64,000 bases of DNA from Pseudomonas sp. Fl4BN1 (lineage in GTDB: Bacteria; Pseudomonadota; Gammaproteobacteria; Pseudomonadales; Pseudomonadaceae). Position 1 is the first letter of the stretch. Each line of letters begins with the position of its first letter. The notes under the pieces are model-generated. The model had not been told where the DNA came from, searched no databases, and worked only from the letters and a program-made list of their open reading frames with translations. A program made the translations under genes and the position numbers. Below, piece after piece: positions 16,490 through 24,822 of the stretch. Where the stretch lies: contig NZ_JAAARM010000019.1 in NCBI RefSeq assembly GCF_009908285.1, positions 1 through 64,000 of the forward strand, in the 5' to 3' direction.

Positions 16490-17361
16490 TGGGCAGACTT
16501 GGCCAAAGGATAGAAAGCTGTCGACAGGCGTTTCAGGCTGTCCGGCAAGCGTGGGCCCAAGCCTCCCACCAACAAGGTTGGATCAAGCTCGACCATTCGC
16601 CCCGCTTTGGCCGCCACCGTGGACGCCAGCACCGGGTTCTCCTTGAACAGCGCGGCACGTGCCGCTTCACCGCTCAGGCTGCGGTCGGAGAACACCAGGA
16701 CATCTGGATTCAATCCCGCCAGGGACTCCACCGAAAACGGTTTGTAACCCGTATGAGTCGCCAGATTGCGCCCGCCAGCCTGCTGCAATAACCAGTCTGC
16801 CGCAGTGTCCTTGCCTGCAATCAGTGGCTTGCCGCCGGCATGTCCGAGCAACAGCAGTACCCCGGGCGCGGCTTGTTGCGCCTGAGCCTGGGAAACCCAG
16901 GTCTTCTGCTGTTCGAGTTGCTGCTGATACTCCTCAAACAGTTTTCCGGCCTGCTCCTCACGACCCAGGAGCTGCCCCAAGTGCTGCAAGGTGTGCTGCA
17001 GGGTCGGCAGATCTGCATGGGCAGAAAACAGCTCGACCTTGACCCCCGCGCTGCGAATCTGCGAAAGCACTGGCGGCGGCCCCATTTCTTCGGTTCCCAC
17101 CAGGATCTGCGGCCGCAGGCTCAAGATCCCCTCCGCCGACAACTGGCGCTGATAGCCGATACTCGGCAAGGCCTTGAGTGATTCCGGATACTGGCTGGTG
17201 GTATCGACGCCTACCAGTTTCGACTCAGCGCCCATGGCTGCGACCCACTCCGACAAGGCCCCACCAGCACTGACCCAGCGCTGTGGCAACTCATCGGCGG
17301 CGGCCCATGGGCTCACCAGCAATCCGGCACAGAACGCAATGGCGCTGGCACTCAGGCGCAT
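16486..17361 (-). CDS. phuT: Periplasmic heme-binding protein of the heme ABC transporter
   Basis: 291 aa with a Sec signal peptide (cut after about residue 22, SPWAAA). Two lobes joined by a long helix, as in HmuT/PhuT/ShuT. The heme ligand Tyr of this family is expected near GVDTTSQYPESLKALPSIGYQRQLS, where two Tyr occur. First gene of the phuTUV-chaN unit. A Fur-box-like site lies about 110 bp upstream, so expression should rise in iron starvation. The outer-membrane receptor and cytoplasmic PhuS normally next to it are missing here. Confidence 0.9.
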   Translation of the reverse strand: MRLSASAIAFCAGLLVSPWAAADELPQRWVSAGGALSEWVAAMGAESKLVGVDTTSQYPESLKALPSIGYQRQLSAEGILSLRPQILVGTEEMGPPPVLSQIRSAGVKVELFSAHADLPTLQHTLQHLGQLLGREEQAGKLFEEYQQQLEQQKTWVSQAQAQQAAPGVLLLLGHAGGKPLIAGKDTAADWLLQQAGGRNLATHTGYKPFSVESLAGLNPDVLVFSDRSLSGEAARAALFKENPVLASTVAAKAGRMVELDPTLLVGGLGPRLPDSLKRLSTAFYPLAKSAQ

Positions 17362-17471
17362 AAGAACATTTCCTATATAGAAGTGGGCCCGCGAAGCGGC
17401 TGTCCATGTGACATACCAAGCAGTCCAGGCATCAAAATGAGCAGGCGCCCCATGACGAGCGAGGCGGCCAT

Positions 17472-17490
17472 TTGATAATTGTTTTCATTT
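17472..17490. promoter_or_regulatory. Putative Fur box between phuT and the Rieske gene
   Basis: TTGATAATTGTTTTCATTT resembles the 19-bp Fur consensus (GATAAT…ATT half-sites). It lies in the divergent region and probably controls phuT on the minus strand; its effect on the Rieske gene is unclear. Confidence 0.6.
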
Positions 17491-17577
17491 GACCGTCAAG
17501 CGCTGACATGTTTCATCCTGCAGCCACGGAAAACTGTGACAGTCCAGACGCAGAGCCTTTGGATCATGAGGATAGAC

Positions 17578-17895
17578 ATGAAATTTCTGTGCGCCGGGAG
17601 CGATCTGGCCGAAGCCAGCAGCCGAGGTTTCCAGCTTCAGGGCTTGAAACTCTTTGCCGTGCGCCGCGAGGGCCAAGCTTATGTTTACGCCAATCGCTGC
17701 CCGCACCGGGGAGTGGCTTTGGAGTGGCAACCCGATCATTTCCTCGATCCCAGCGCCAGCCTGATCCAGTGCGCCACCCATGGCGCACTGTTTCTGATCG
17801 AGAGTGGGGAGTGTGTGGCCGGGCCTTGCGCCGGCCAGTTCCTGGAGGCGGTTGACTGCCGTGAAGACAGTCAGGGCATCTGGGTCGCTCTCTAG
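17578..17895 (+). CDS. Rieske-type [2Fe-2S] ferredoxin-like protein
   Basis: 105-aa stand-alone Rieske domain. The two cluster motifs are CPHRGVAL and CATHGALF (CxH … CxxH), intact. It may act as an electron carrier to an oxygenase, but no oxygenase is adjacent. I start at ATG 17578, with AGGA 6 nt upstream; the longer frame would begin inside the Fur region. Convergent with sfsA, overlapping it by 4 bp at the ends. Confidence 0.88.
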   Translation: MKFLCAGSDLAEASSRGFQLQGLKLFAVRREGQAYVYANRCPHRGVALEWQPDHFLDPSASLIQCATHGALFLIESGECVAGPCAGQFLEAVDCREDSQGIWVAL

Positions 17896-18605
17896 CCCTT
17901 CAGCAGCACCTCAAGGCGCCGGTCGATAAAAACCTCCTGGGCGGTCAAACAGACACCATAAGCCAGCACCTCGACACCAGCCGCCTTCGCGTCACGCAGG
18001 GCGGCGGCATACCCCGGGTCGATTTCCTCTGCTGGACGTACTGCATCTATCCCCGAGAGGTTGACGCAATACAACTGAACCGCACGTACCCCCTCGCGCG
18101 CCAGGCTCGCCAACTCACGCAGGTGCTTGGCGCCACGTTGGGTCACGGCATCGGGAAACGCCGCAACTGACGAGCCATCGAAACCCAGGGTGACACTTTT
18201 GACTTCAACGTAGGCCGGACCGTCCGGGTAATCCAGACGAAAATCGATGCGGCTGTTTTCCTGCCCATAAGGCACCTCGCGCTTGAGCCCGGTGAACCCG
18301 TTCAATTCACTGATCAAGCCAGCCCGCAACGCTTCCTCAACCAGCCCGTTGGCCCGTCCGGTATTGACGCAGGCCAATCGACCTTGGGGCGTCTCGCTGA
18401 TTTCCCAAGTGCCTGGCAGCTTGCGCTTGGGATCATTGGAGCGGCTGAACCAGACCTGCCCGCCCTCGACCATGCAATTGAACATCGAACCGGTATTGGG
18501 ACAGTGGATAGTCAACTGCTCACCCGCAGTGGTTTCGATGTCTGCCAGAAAGCGCTTGTAACGACGCAGCAGGCGCCCTTCCTCTAGGGGCGGATCGAAA
18601 CGCAT
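17892..18605 (-). CDS. sfsA: SfsA, DNA/RNA nuclease-fold protein
   Basis: 237 aa, full family length. Conserved blocks: RFLADIE, CPNTGSM near the N-terminus, then FRLDYPDGPAYVEVKSVTLG, which carries the D…ExK-type residues of the restriction-like nuclease fold. Originally named for stimulation of maltose fermentation; the real biochemical role is unsettled. The start overlaps the stop of the upstream aminotransferase by one base, so the two are cotranscribed, as in other Pseudomonas. Confidence 0.93.
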   Translation of the reverse strand: MRFDPPLEEGRLLRRYKRFLADIETTAGEQLTIHCPNTGSMFNCMVEGGQVWFSRSNDPKRKLPGTWEISETPQGRLACVNTGRANGLVEEALRAGLISELNGFTGLKREVPYGQENSRIDFRLDYPDGPAYVEVKSVTLGFDGSSVAAFPDAVTQRGAKHLRELASLAREGVRAVQLYCVNLSGIDAVRPAEEIDPGYAAALRDAKAAGVEVLAYGVCLTAQEVFIDRRLEVLLKG

Positions 18606-19777
18606 CAGCCTTGCCAGCTCTGCAGGCCACGGGCGATACGCGCCACAGCTTCCTGCAGGCGCTCCAGGCTCTGGGTGTAGGCAAAGCGCACGTGATGGCC
18701 GGCCTGATGGCGGCCAAAATCCAGGCCTGGGGTAAAGGCCACATGCTCGGTTTCCAGGAAATGGCGGCAGAAAGCAAAGGCATCGCCACCAAAGGCACTG
18801 ATATCGGCGTACAAGTAGAACGCCCCTTCAGGCTCAACGGCGATACTGAAACCCAGCTCGCGCAAAGCGGGCAGCAGGAAATCCCGACGGCGACCGAACT
18901 CGCAACGGCGCTCCTCCAAGATACTGATGGTTTGCGCCTCAAAACAGGCCAGGGCCGCATACTGAGCCATGCTCGGTGCACTGATGTAGAGATTCTGCGC
19001 CAGCTTCTCCAGCTCACCCACAGCCGCTGGCGGTGCTACCAACCAGCCCAGGCGCCAGCCAGTCATACCGAAATACTTGGAAAAACTGTTCAAGACAAAA
19101 GCGCTGTCATCGACTTCCAGTACGCTGGCAGCGTCGGTGCCATAGGTCAGGCCGTGGTAGATCTCATCCACCACCAGGTGCCCATTACGCGCCTTGATCG
19201 AAGCGGATAGCCCCGCCAGCTCATCGCGACTGAGGACAGTGCCAGTGGGGTTCGCCGGTGAGGCGACCAAGGCCCCGACGCTGTCCTGGTCCCAGTAGCG
19301 CTCCACCAGGTCCGGGGTCAGTTGATAACGTACATCCGGCCCCACTGGCACCAGTTGTGCCGCGCCTTCCACCAGGCGCAGAAAGTGCCGGTTGCACGGA
19401 TAGCCCGGGTCGGCCAGCAGCCAGTGCTTGCCTGGGTCTACCAACAGGCTGCTGGTCAACAGCAACGCGCCGGAACCACCGGGAGTGATCATGATCCGCT
19501 CGGGGTCGATGTCCAGACCATAACGCTGCTGGTAGAAGCCCGAGATTGCCGCCCTGAGCTCAGGAATGCCACGCGCCGGGGTGTAGCGGGTCTTGCCTGC
19601 GCTCAGCGCGGCCTGCCCGGCCTGGATGATCGGCTCGGCGGTGGTGAAGTCCGGCTCGCCGATCTCCAAGTGAATCACGTCGTGGCCGGCGGCTTGCAGT
19701 TCATTGGCACGGGCCAACAGGGCCATGACATGGAAAGGTTCGATAGCGCGACTGCGCGCACTGTAGGGCAGAGCCAT
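18605..19777 (-). CDS. PLP-dependent class I/II aminotransferase
   Basis: 390-aa fold-type I aminotransferase. The PLP lysine lies in NSFSKYFGMTGWRLGW. Other family marks are LEIGEPDFTTAEPII near the N-terminus, SPANPTGTVL and VVDEIYHGLTY. Substrate cannot be deduced; it resembles aspartate/alanine-type enzymes. I start at ATG 19777, with AAGGAAGG 5 nt upstream, rather than six codons earlier. Upstream of sfsA in one unit and divergent from dksA. Confidence 0.9.
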   Translation of the reverse strand: MALPYSARSRAIEPFHVMALLARANELQAAGHDVIHLEIGEPDFTTAEPIIQAGQAALSAGKTRYTPARGIPELRAAISGFYQQRYGLDIDPERIMITPGGSGALLLTSSLLVDPGKHWLLADPGYPCNRHFLRLVEGAAQLVPVGPDVRYQLTPDLVERYWDQDSVGALVASPANPTGTVLSRDELAGLSASIKARNGHLVVDEIYHGLTYGTDAASVLEVDDSAFVLNSFSKYFGMTGWRLGWLVAPPAAVGELEKLAQNLYISAPSMAQYAALACFEAQTISILEERRCEFGRRRDFLLPALRELGFSIAVEPEGAFYLYADISAFGGDAFAFCRHFLETEHVAFTPGLDFGRHQAGHHVRFAYTQSLERLQEAVARIARGLQSWQG

Positions 19778-20115
19778 TAGCCTTCCTTCATTCAAGGGGG
19801 AGCAAAAGTCCGATTCTACCCATCCGATGAAGCCTGGGAGAACCCAACGCCTTCCAAGCGGTCTGCTGCGTTACGTCAATTGGCGCAAACAGAACTTGCA
19901 GACTTGACTAAAATCAACGATTGAACAGACCGATCAACAAGCCATACCAGACTTTCCCCGTTGCTACAGGCTATGCAGGACATAGGCTCGACAACCGGGA
20001 GTAGCGCGCTCTGGTTTGATCTGGTAAGTTCGCCCGCTTGCAGCCGCAGGGCCGGCAAGTGTCGGAGATGGAGCAATCCTGCGCAATGGATTACAAGAGT
20101 AGAGGCGGTCCATTC
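19778..20115. other. Divergent intergenic region aminotransferase/dksA
   Basis: About 340 bp without a gene. It should carry the promoters of both divergent genes; TTGACT at 19911–19916 is a candidate -35 for dksA, but I cannot match a convincing -10. AGAGGCGG lies upstream of the dksA start. Confidence 0.4.
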
Positions 20116-20556
20116 ATGCCCACCCAAGCAAAGCAACAGATTCAATCGATCAGCGGTTTTGAACCTTATGTTGAAACTGCGGGCGAAGAGTACATGGGCA
20201 AGCCCATGCGCGAGCACTTCACCAAGATCCTGAACAAGTGGAAACAGGACTTGATGCAGGAAGTCGACCGCACTGTTGATCACATGAAAGACGAAGCAGC
20301 CAACTTCCCTGACCCGGCTGACCGTGCCAGCCAGGAAGAAGAGTTCAGCCTTGAACTGCGTGCCCGCGATCGTGAGCGCAAATTGATCAAGAAGATCGAC
20401 AAGACCCTGCAATTGATTGAAGACGAAGAGTACGGCTGGTGTGAGTCCTGTGGCGTCGAGATCGGCATCCGCCGCCTGGAAGCCCGTCCAACCGCCGATA
20501 TGTGTGTCGACTGCAAGACCCTGGCAGAAATCAAGGAAAAACAGGTCGGCAAGTAA
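20116..20556 (+). CDS. dksA: RNA polymerase-binding transcription factor DksA
   Basis: 147 aa. Works with ppGpp in the secondary channel of RNA polymerase to repress rRNA promoters and adjust amino acid genes. The coiled coil spans about 35–105, with the acidic tip DPADRASQEEE. A four-Cys zinc finger follows (CESCGVEIGIRRLEARPTAD then MCVDC). I start at ATG 20116, where homologues begin. It ends in a strong terminator. The rRNA promoter at the left edge of this window is a likely target. Confidence 0.95.
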   Translation: MPTQAKQQIQSISGFEPYVETAGEEYMGKPMREHFTKILNKWKQDLMQEVDRTVDHMKDEAANFPDPADRASQEEEFSLELRARDRERKLIKKIDKTLQLIEDEEYGWCESCGVEIGIRRLEARPTADMCVDCKTLAEIKEKQVGK

Positions 20557-20573
20557 TCGCCGGCTTGAACCTG

Positions 20574-20603
20574 AAACGGAGCGTAACAACGCTCCGTTTT
20601 TTG
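20574..20603 (+). terminator. Terminator of dksA
   Basis: ACGGAGCGT AACA ACGCTCCGT stem-loop followed by six T residues, 20 bp after the dksA stop. Confidence 0.9.
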
Positions 20604-20711
20604 TTTCTGCGATTCCCTTTTTGCCTCCCTCAGCAGGCAAGGATTTGCTCGTAATGATGCCCCTCTTGAGCGCCTCGTCACCTCGGGGCCAGACGAAGTA
20701 ACATTCGCTCT

Positions 20712-21608
20712 ATGACTGCCTCCATACCCTCTTCGTACATCGGGCGCTTCGCCCCTACTCCCAGTGGCTACCTGCACTTCGGCTCGCTGGTTGCTGCCCT
20801 CGCCTCTTACCTTGATGCACGCGCCGTTGGCGGCCGTTGGCTATTGCGCATGGAAGACCTCGACCCGCCCCGGGAAGAACCCGGCGCCCAAACGGCGATT
20901 CTCAAGGCCCTGGAAAGCTACGGCTTTGAATGGGACGGCGAAATGATCCTTCAGAGCGACCGCCACGACGCCTATGCCGAGGTACTCAATCGCCTGTTCA
21001 ACCAGGGCCTGGCCTATGCCTGCACCTGCTCGCGCAAACAGCTGGAGCCTTACCACGGCATTTACCCGGGGCTGTGCCGCAACCTCGGCCATGCCCAGGC
21101 AGACGCGGCGATCCGCCTGCGGGTACCAGAGCTTGAGTACCGCTTCGTCGACCGGGTCCAGGGGGAATATCGCCAGCACCTGGGCCGTGAAGTCGGGGAC
21201 TTCGTGATCCGTCGTCGTGACGGCCTCTACGCTTATCAACTGGCCGTGGTGCTCGACGACGCCTGGCAGGGCATCACCGATATCGTTCGTGGCGCCGACC
21301 TGCTGGACTCCACACCGCGTCAGCTGTACCTGCAAGAGCTACTCGGACTGACCCAGCCTCGCTACCTGCATGTTCCGCTGATCACCCAGCCAGACGGCCA
21401 CAAACTAGGCAAGTCCTACAGGTCGCCACCATTGACCGAGGACCAGGCTCCGCCCTTGTTGCTGCGCGCGTTACGTGCATTGGGCCAGGAGCCGGCGACC
21501 GAGCTCAATGATGCCAGCGTGGCAGAGATCATTGCCTGGGGTATTGCCCACTGGGATGTCGCCCTGATTCCTCGCACACTGAGCGTGGCAGAAGCGCAAT
21601 TAAGCTGA
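20712..21608 (+). CDS. gluQRS: Glutamyl-Q tRNA(Asp) synthetase
   Basis: 298-aa paralogue of the glutamyl-tRNA synthetase catalytic domain; attaches glutamate to queuosine of tRNA-Asp. The class I signature appears as GRFAPTPSGYLHFGS (HIGH-like) and KLGKSYRS (KMSKS-like). Zinc-site residues CTC…Y…C are present around CTCSRKQLEPYHGIYPGLC. It lacks the anticodon-binding domain, as expected. It follows dksA, the usual gammaproteobacterial arrangement. Confidence 0.95.
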   Translation: MTASIPSSYIGRFAPTPSGYLHFGSLVAALASYLDARAVGGRWLLRMEDLDPPREEPGAQTAILKALESYGFEWDGEMILQSDRHDAYAEVLNRLFNQGLAYACTCSRKQLEPYHGIYPGLCRNLGHAQADAAIRLRVPELEYRFVDRVQGEYRQHLGREVGDFVIRRRDGLYAYQLAVVLDDAWQGITDIVRGADLLDSTPRQLYLQELLGLTQPRYLHVPLITQPDGHKLGKSYRSPPLTEDQAPPLLLRALRALGQEPATELNDASVAEIIAWGIAHWDVALIPRTLSVAEAQLS

Positions 21609-21685
21609 CGCCCCTTGCAGCTTGGCGCCCATCCGTTACCATCGCCGCACGTTTTCGGGCACGCACACAATAAAGAGAGGCCGAG

Positions 21686-21862
21686 ATGTACATCTATCGC
21701 TTGGTCCTGCTCCTGGTAGTGGGGATCTATCTGTTCTCCCCCGCCATCATGGATTGGTGGATCGATGCTACTGGCGCCTGGTATCGCCCGTATCTGCTCT
21801 GGCTGATTCTGATCGTCGTGACCTTCATCCTGCAGAGCCAAAAAGATGCCGATGAGCTTTAG
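21686..21862 (+). CDS. Small two-helix membrane protein upstream of cbrA
   Basis: 58 aa (begins MYIYRLVLLLVVGIYLFSP, ends QSQKDADEL). Two hydrophobic helices are separated by a short loop (MDWWIDATGAWYRPY). Good Shine-Dalgarno (GAGAGG). Its end overlaps the start of cbrA by 17 bp in another frame, so translation is coupled to the kinase. An equivalent small ORF precedes cbrA in P. aeruginosa. The function is unknown; a CbrA partner is possible but is inference. Confidence 0.75.
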   Translation: MYIYRLVLLLVVGIYLFSPAIMDWWIDATGAWYRPYLLWLILIVVTFILQSQKDADEL

Positions 21863-24800
21863 CCTGACCCAGATGATCCTGATCAGCGCCGCCTATTTGC
21901 TGGTGCTGTTCGGGGTGGCCTGGATCAGTGAGCGCGGGATGATTCCGCGCTCGATCATTCGCCACCCGCTGACCTACACCCTGTCGCTGGGGGTCTATGC
22001 CAGCGCCTGGGCGTTCTACGGCACGGTGGGCCTGGCCTATCAATACGGCTATGGGTTTCTCTCCAGCTACCTGGGGGTGTCCGGGGCCTTCCTGCTCGCA
22101 CCGGTGCTGCTGTATCCGATTCTGAAGATCACCCGTACCTACCAGCTGTCATCCCTGGCAGATCTGTTCGCCTTTCGCTTTCGCAGCACCTGGGCTGGGG
22201 CCCTGACCACCATCTTCATGCTGGTGGGGGTGCTGCCCCTGCTGGCCCTGCAGATCCAGGCGGTGGCCGACTCCATTGGCATCCTGACCCATGAGCCGGT
22301 GCAACATCGGGTGGCGCTGAGCTTTTGCGCGCTGATTACCCTGTTCACGATTTTCTTTGGCTCGCGGCACATCGCCACCCGGGAGAAACATGAGGGGCTG
22401 GTGTTCGCCATTGCCTTCGAGTCGGTGATCAAGCTGATCGCCATCGGCGGCGTTGGCCTGTACGCGCTATACGGGGTGTTCGATGGCCCGCAACAACTGG
22501 AGCTCTGGCTGCTGCAGAACCAGACCGCCCTTGCTGCACTGCACACTCCATTGCAGGAAGGTCCGTGGCGCACCCTGCTGTTGGTGTTCTTCGCCTCAGC
22601 CATCGTCATGCCGCACATGTACCACATGACGTTTACCGAGAACCTCAACCCCCGCGCTCTGGTTAGCGCCAGTTGGGGATTGCCACTGTTCCTGTTGCTG
22701 ATGAGCCTGGCAGTGCCGCTGATTCTCTGGGCCGGCCTCAAGCTCGGCGCCACCACCAACCCGGAATACTTCACTCTGGGCATCGGCATTGCCGCCAACA
22801 GCCGGGCCCTGGCGCTATTGGCCTATGTTGGCGGCCTGTCTGCCGCCAGTGGCCTGATCATCGTTACCACCCTGGCCCTGTCGGGAATGGCCCTGAACCA
22901 TCTGGTACTGCCGCTTTACCAACCACCGGCGGAAGGCAACATCTATCGCTGGCTGAAGTGGACCCGCCGTGCCCTGATTGTCGCCATCATCATGGCCGGC
23001 TACGCCTTCTACCTGCTGCTGGGGGCAGAACAGGACCTGGCCAACCTGGGAATCGTGGCTTTCGTCGCCACCCTGCAATTCCTCCCTGGCGTGCTGTCGG
23101 TATTGTATTGGCCAACCGCTAACCGCCGCGGTTTCATCGCCGGGCTGCTGGCAGGGATCCTGGTCTGGCTGGTGACCATGCTGCTTCCGCTGATCGGCAA
23201 TCTGCAGGGGTTCTATATCCCGCTGCTGAACATGATCTACGTTCTCGACGACACCAGTTGGCATATGGCGGCAATCGCCTCGTTGGCGGCTAACGTGCTG
23301 ATGTTCACGCTGATATCACTATTTACCAACGCCAGTAGCGAAGAGGCCAGCGCGGCCGAAGCCTGCGCAGTGGATAACGTACGGCGCCCGCAACGCCGGG
23401 AACTGCACGCTGCCTCGCCCCAGGAGTTCGCGACTCAGTTGGCCAAACCCCTGGGGGCCAAGGCAGCACAAAAGGAAGTGGAACAGGCTCTGCGTGACCT
23501 GTATCTACCCTTCGACGAACGCCGGCCCTACGCACTGCGGCGCCTACGTGATCGGATCGAGGCCAACCTGTCCGGCCTCATGGGGCCAAGTGTCGCCCAA
23601 GACATGGTGGAAACCTTCCTGCCTTACAAGGCCGGTGGAGAAAATTACGTCACCGAGGACATCCACTTCATCGAAAGCCGGCTAGAGGACTACCACTCGC
23701 GCCTGACCGGCCTGGCAGCCGAGCTTGATGCCTTGCGCCGCTACCACCGGCAAACCCTGCAGGAATTGCCGATGGGCGTCTGCTCCTTGGCCAAGGACCA
23801 GGAGATCCTCATGTGGAACAAAGCCATGGAGGAGCTCACCGGAATACCTGCCCAGCACGTGGTAGGTTCACGCCTGAGTACCATCGCCAACCCCTGGAAA
23901 GATCTGTTACTGGGCTTTACCAATCTACCGGACGAACACTTGCACAAGCAGCACCTGGCCCTCGATGGCCAGACTCGCTGGCTGAACCTGCACAAGGCTG
24001 CCATTGACGAACCATTGGCCCCAGGCAACAGCGGCCTGGTCGTGCTGGTGGAAGACTTGACCGAGACTCAAACCCTGGAAGACAAGCTGGTGCATTCCGA
24101 ACGCCTAGCCAGCATCGGCCGCCTGGCTGCCGGAGTGGCCCACGAAATCGGCAACCCGATCACCGGCATAGCCTGCCTGGCGCAGAACCTGCGAGAAGAA
24201 CGCGAGGAAGACGGCGAGCTGACGGAAATCAGCGAGCAGATCCTCGAACAGACCAAGCGCATCTCGCGCATCGTCCAATCGCTGATGAGCTTTGCCCACG
24301 CCGGTAGCCATCAACACAACGACGAAGCGGTGTGCCTGGCCGAAGTTGCCCAGGACGCCATCGGCCTGCTGGCGTTGAACCGGCGCAATTTCGAAGTGCA
24401 GTTCTTCAATTTGTGCGATCCCGAGCATTGGGTCGACGGTGATCCGCAACGGCTTGCCCAGGTACTGATCAACCTCTTGTCCAACGCGCGCGATGCCTCT
24501 CCTCCCGGCAGCGCGGTACGTGTCAAGAGCGAGGCTTTCGAGCACACGGTCGACCTGATCGTGGAAGATGAAGGCAGTGGTATTCCGAAGAACATCATGG
24601 ACCGATTGTTCGAACCTTTCTTCACCACCAAAGACCCTGGAGAAGGCACCGGTCTGGGCCTTGCACTGGTCTATTCCATCGTTGAAGAGCATTATGGACA
24701 AATCACCATCGACAGCCCGGCCGATCCTCAAAGCCAGCGCGGCACCCGTATACGGGTGACTTTACCGCGTCATGTCGAAGCGACGTCCGCTGTGAACTGA
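21846..24800 (+). CDS. cbrA: Sensor histidine kinase CbrA
   Basis: 984 aa. The N-terminal half (to about 500) is a sodium/solute-symporter-like (SLC5) membrane domain with 12–13 helices. Then come a STAC-like linker, a PAS domain (about 620–740) and the kinase: phospho-acceptor His near 765 in AAGVAHEIGNPITG, N box LLSNARDAS, G boxes DEGSGIPK and GTGLGLAL. It controls carbon/nitrogen balance through CbrB and CrcZ and has been linked to histidine uptake. Start at 21846; ATG 21852 (MSFSLTQ) is equally possible. Confidence 0.96.
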   Translation: MPMSFSLTQMILISAAYLLVLFGVAWISERGMIPRSIIRHPLTYTLSLGVYASAWAFYGTVGLAYQYGYGFLSSYLGVSGAFLLAPVLLYPILKITRTYQLSSLADLFAFRFRSTWAGALTTIFMLVGVLPLLALQIQAVADSIGILTHEPVQHRVALSFCALITLFTIFFGSRHIATREKHEGLVFAIAFESVIKLIAIGGVGLYALYGVFDGPQQLELWLLQNQTALAALHTPLQEGPWRTLLLVFFASAIVMPHMYHMTFTENLNPRALVSASWGLPLFLLLMSLAVPLILWAGLKLGATTNPEYFTLGIGIAANSRALALLAYVGGLSAASGLIIVTTLALSGMALNHLVLPLYQPPAEGNIYRWLKWTRRALIVAIIMAGYAFYLLLGAEQDLANLGIVAFVATLQFLPGVLSVLYWPTANRRGFIAGLLAGILVWLVTMLLPLIGNLQGFYIPLLNMIYVLDDTSWHMAAIASLAANVLMFTLISLFTNASSEEASAAEACAVDNVRRPQRRELHAASPQEFATQLAKPLGAKAAQKEVEQALRDLYLPFDERRPYALRRLRDRIEANLSGLMGPSVAQDMVETFLPYKAGGENYVTEDIHFIESRLEDYHSRLTGLAAELDALRRYHRQTLQELPMGVCSLAKDQEILMWNKAMEELTGIPAQHVVGSRLSTIANPWKDLLLGFTNLPDEHLHKQHLALDGQTRWLNLHKAAIDEPLAPGNSGLVVLVEDLTETQTLEDKLVHSERLASIGRLAAGVAHEIGNPITGIACLAQNLREEREEDGELTEISEQILEQTKRISRIVQSLMSFAHAGSHQHNDEAVCLAEVAQDAIGLLALNRRNFEVQFFNLCDPEHWVDGDPQRLAQVLINLLSNARDASPPGSAVRVKSEAFEHTVDLIVEDEGSGIPKNIMDRLFEPFFTTKDPGEGTGLGLALVYSIVEEHYGQITIDSPADPQSQRGTRIRVTLPRHVEATSAVN

Positions 24801-24822
24801 GACCGTCGAGAGAATTGAATCA

